This document shows, piece after piece, positions 40,440-40,455 of a stretch of 40,455 bases of DNA. Origin of the DNA: Alphaproteobacteria bacterium (GTDB lineage: Bacteria; Pseudomonadota; Alphaproteobacteria; Micavibrionales; UBA2020); contig SCTB01000147.1 of the NCBI GenBank assembly GCA_004297545.1, positions 1 to 40,455 on the forward strand, in the 5' to 3' direction. Below the pieces are notes generated by a model. That model saw only the letters and a program-made list of their open reading frames with translations, had not been told where the DNA came from and did not search any database. Position numbers and translations under genes: made by a program. Position 1 is the stretch's first letter; every line of letters begins with the position of its first letter.

Positions 40440-40455
40440 AAAGCACAGGCACGCA

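Overview
The window is about 58% GC by eye and gene-dense. It reads as one stretch of a free-living or host-associated alphaproteobacterial chromosome. The main grounds are the run mltB-rlpA-dac-tmk-holB-metG-tatD-MBL hydrolase, an order I associate with Alphaproteobacteria, a cysteine-poor short MetG, and a TTAA-N7-TTAA box of the kind bound by CtrA. A gene resembling Legionella macrodomain effectors and a large RTX protein hint at contact with other cells. I cannot name a genus; a Micavibrio-like or Rhodospirillales-like lineage is only a guess.

Layout. Positions 1-6000 hold the 2-methylcitrate cycle genes prpC (cut by the window edge), prpB and prpD, all on the minus strand. They are not a tight operon: a plus-strand three-gene cassette (YjfB-like microprotein, macrodomain protein, 57-residue microprotein), two unknown genes and a 117-bp inverted-repeat element lie between them. 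From 6.1 to 13.3 kb there are mostly unrelated small genes: ankyrin protein, HAD and HIT proteins, an exported coiled-coil protein, an MBL hydrolase, a membrane acyltransferase, a CtrA-type box with a 51-residue ORF, and a single-domain globin. Aminopeptidase N fills 13.8-16.6 kb. It is followed by composite palindromic repeats, a one-repeat ankyrin-like protein, another microprotein and an SseB-like pseudogene with one in-frame amber codon.

From 18.4 to 27.0 kb is the housekeeping cluster on the minus strand: murein transglycosylase MltB, RlpA, DD-carboxypeptidase, thymidylate kinase, DNA polymerase III delta prime, methionyl-tRNA synthetase, TatD nuclease and an MBL hydrolase. It joins cell-wall remodelling to DNA precursor supply and replication. 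A tRNA-Ser(TGA), an SPFH protein coupled to a small membrane protein, an exported HEWGTFT protein and two membrane-anchored unknowns follow. Then come a 1185-residue RTX repeat protein, PEP carboxylase, and a polytopic spermidine-synthase-like protein running to the window edge.

The most interesting signal is a set of three microproteins of 53-57 residues (764-925, 2147-2320, 17396-17566) that end in the same short motif, roughly R-G-x-x-x-[DN]-[IV]-x-x-stop. Two of them bracket the macrodomain gene.
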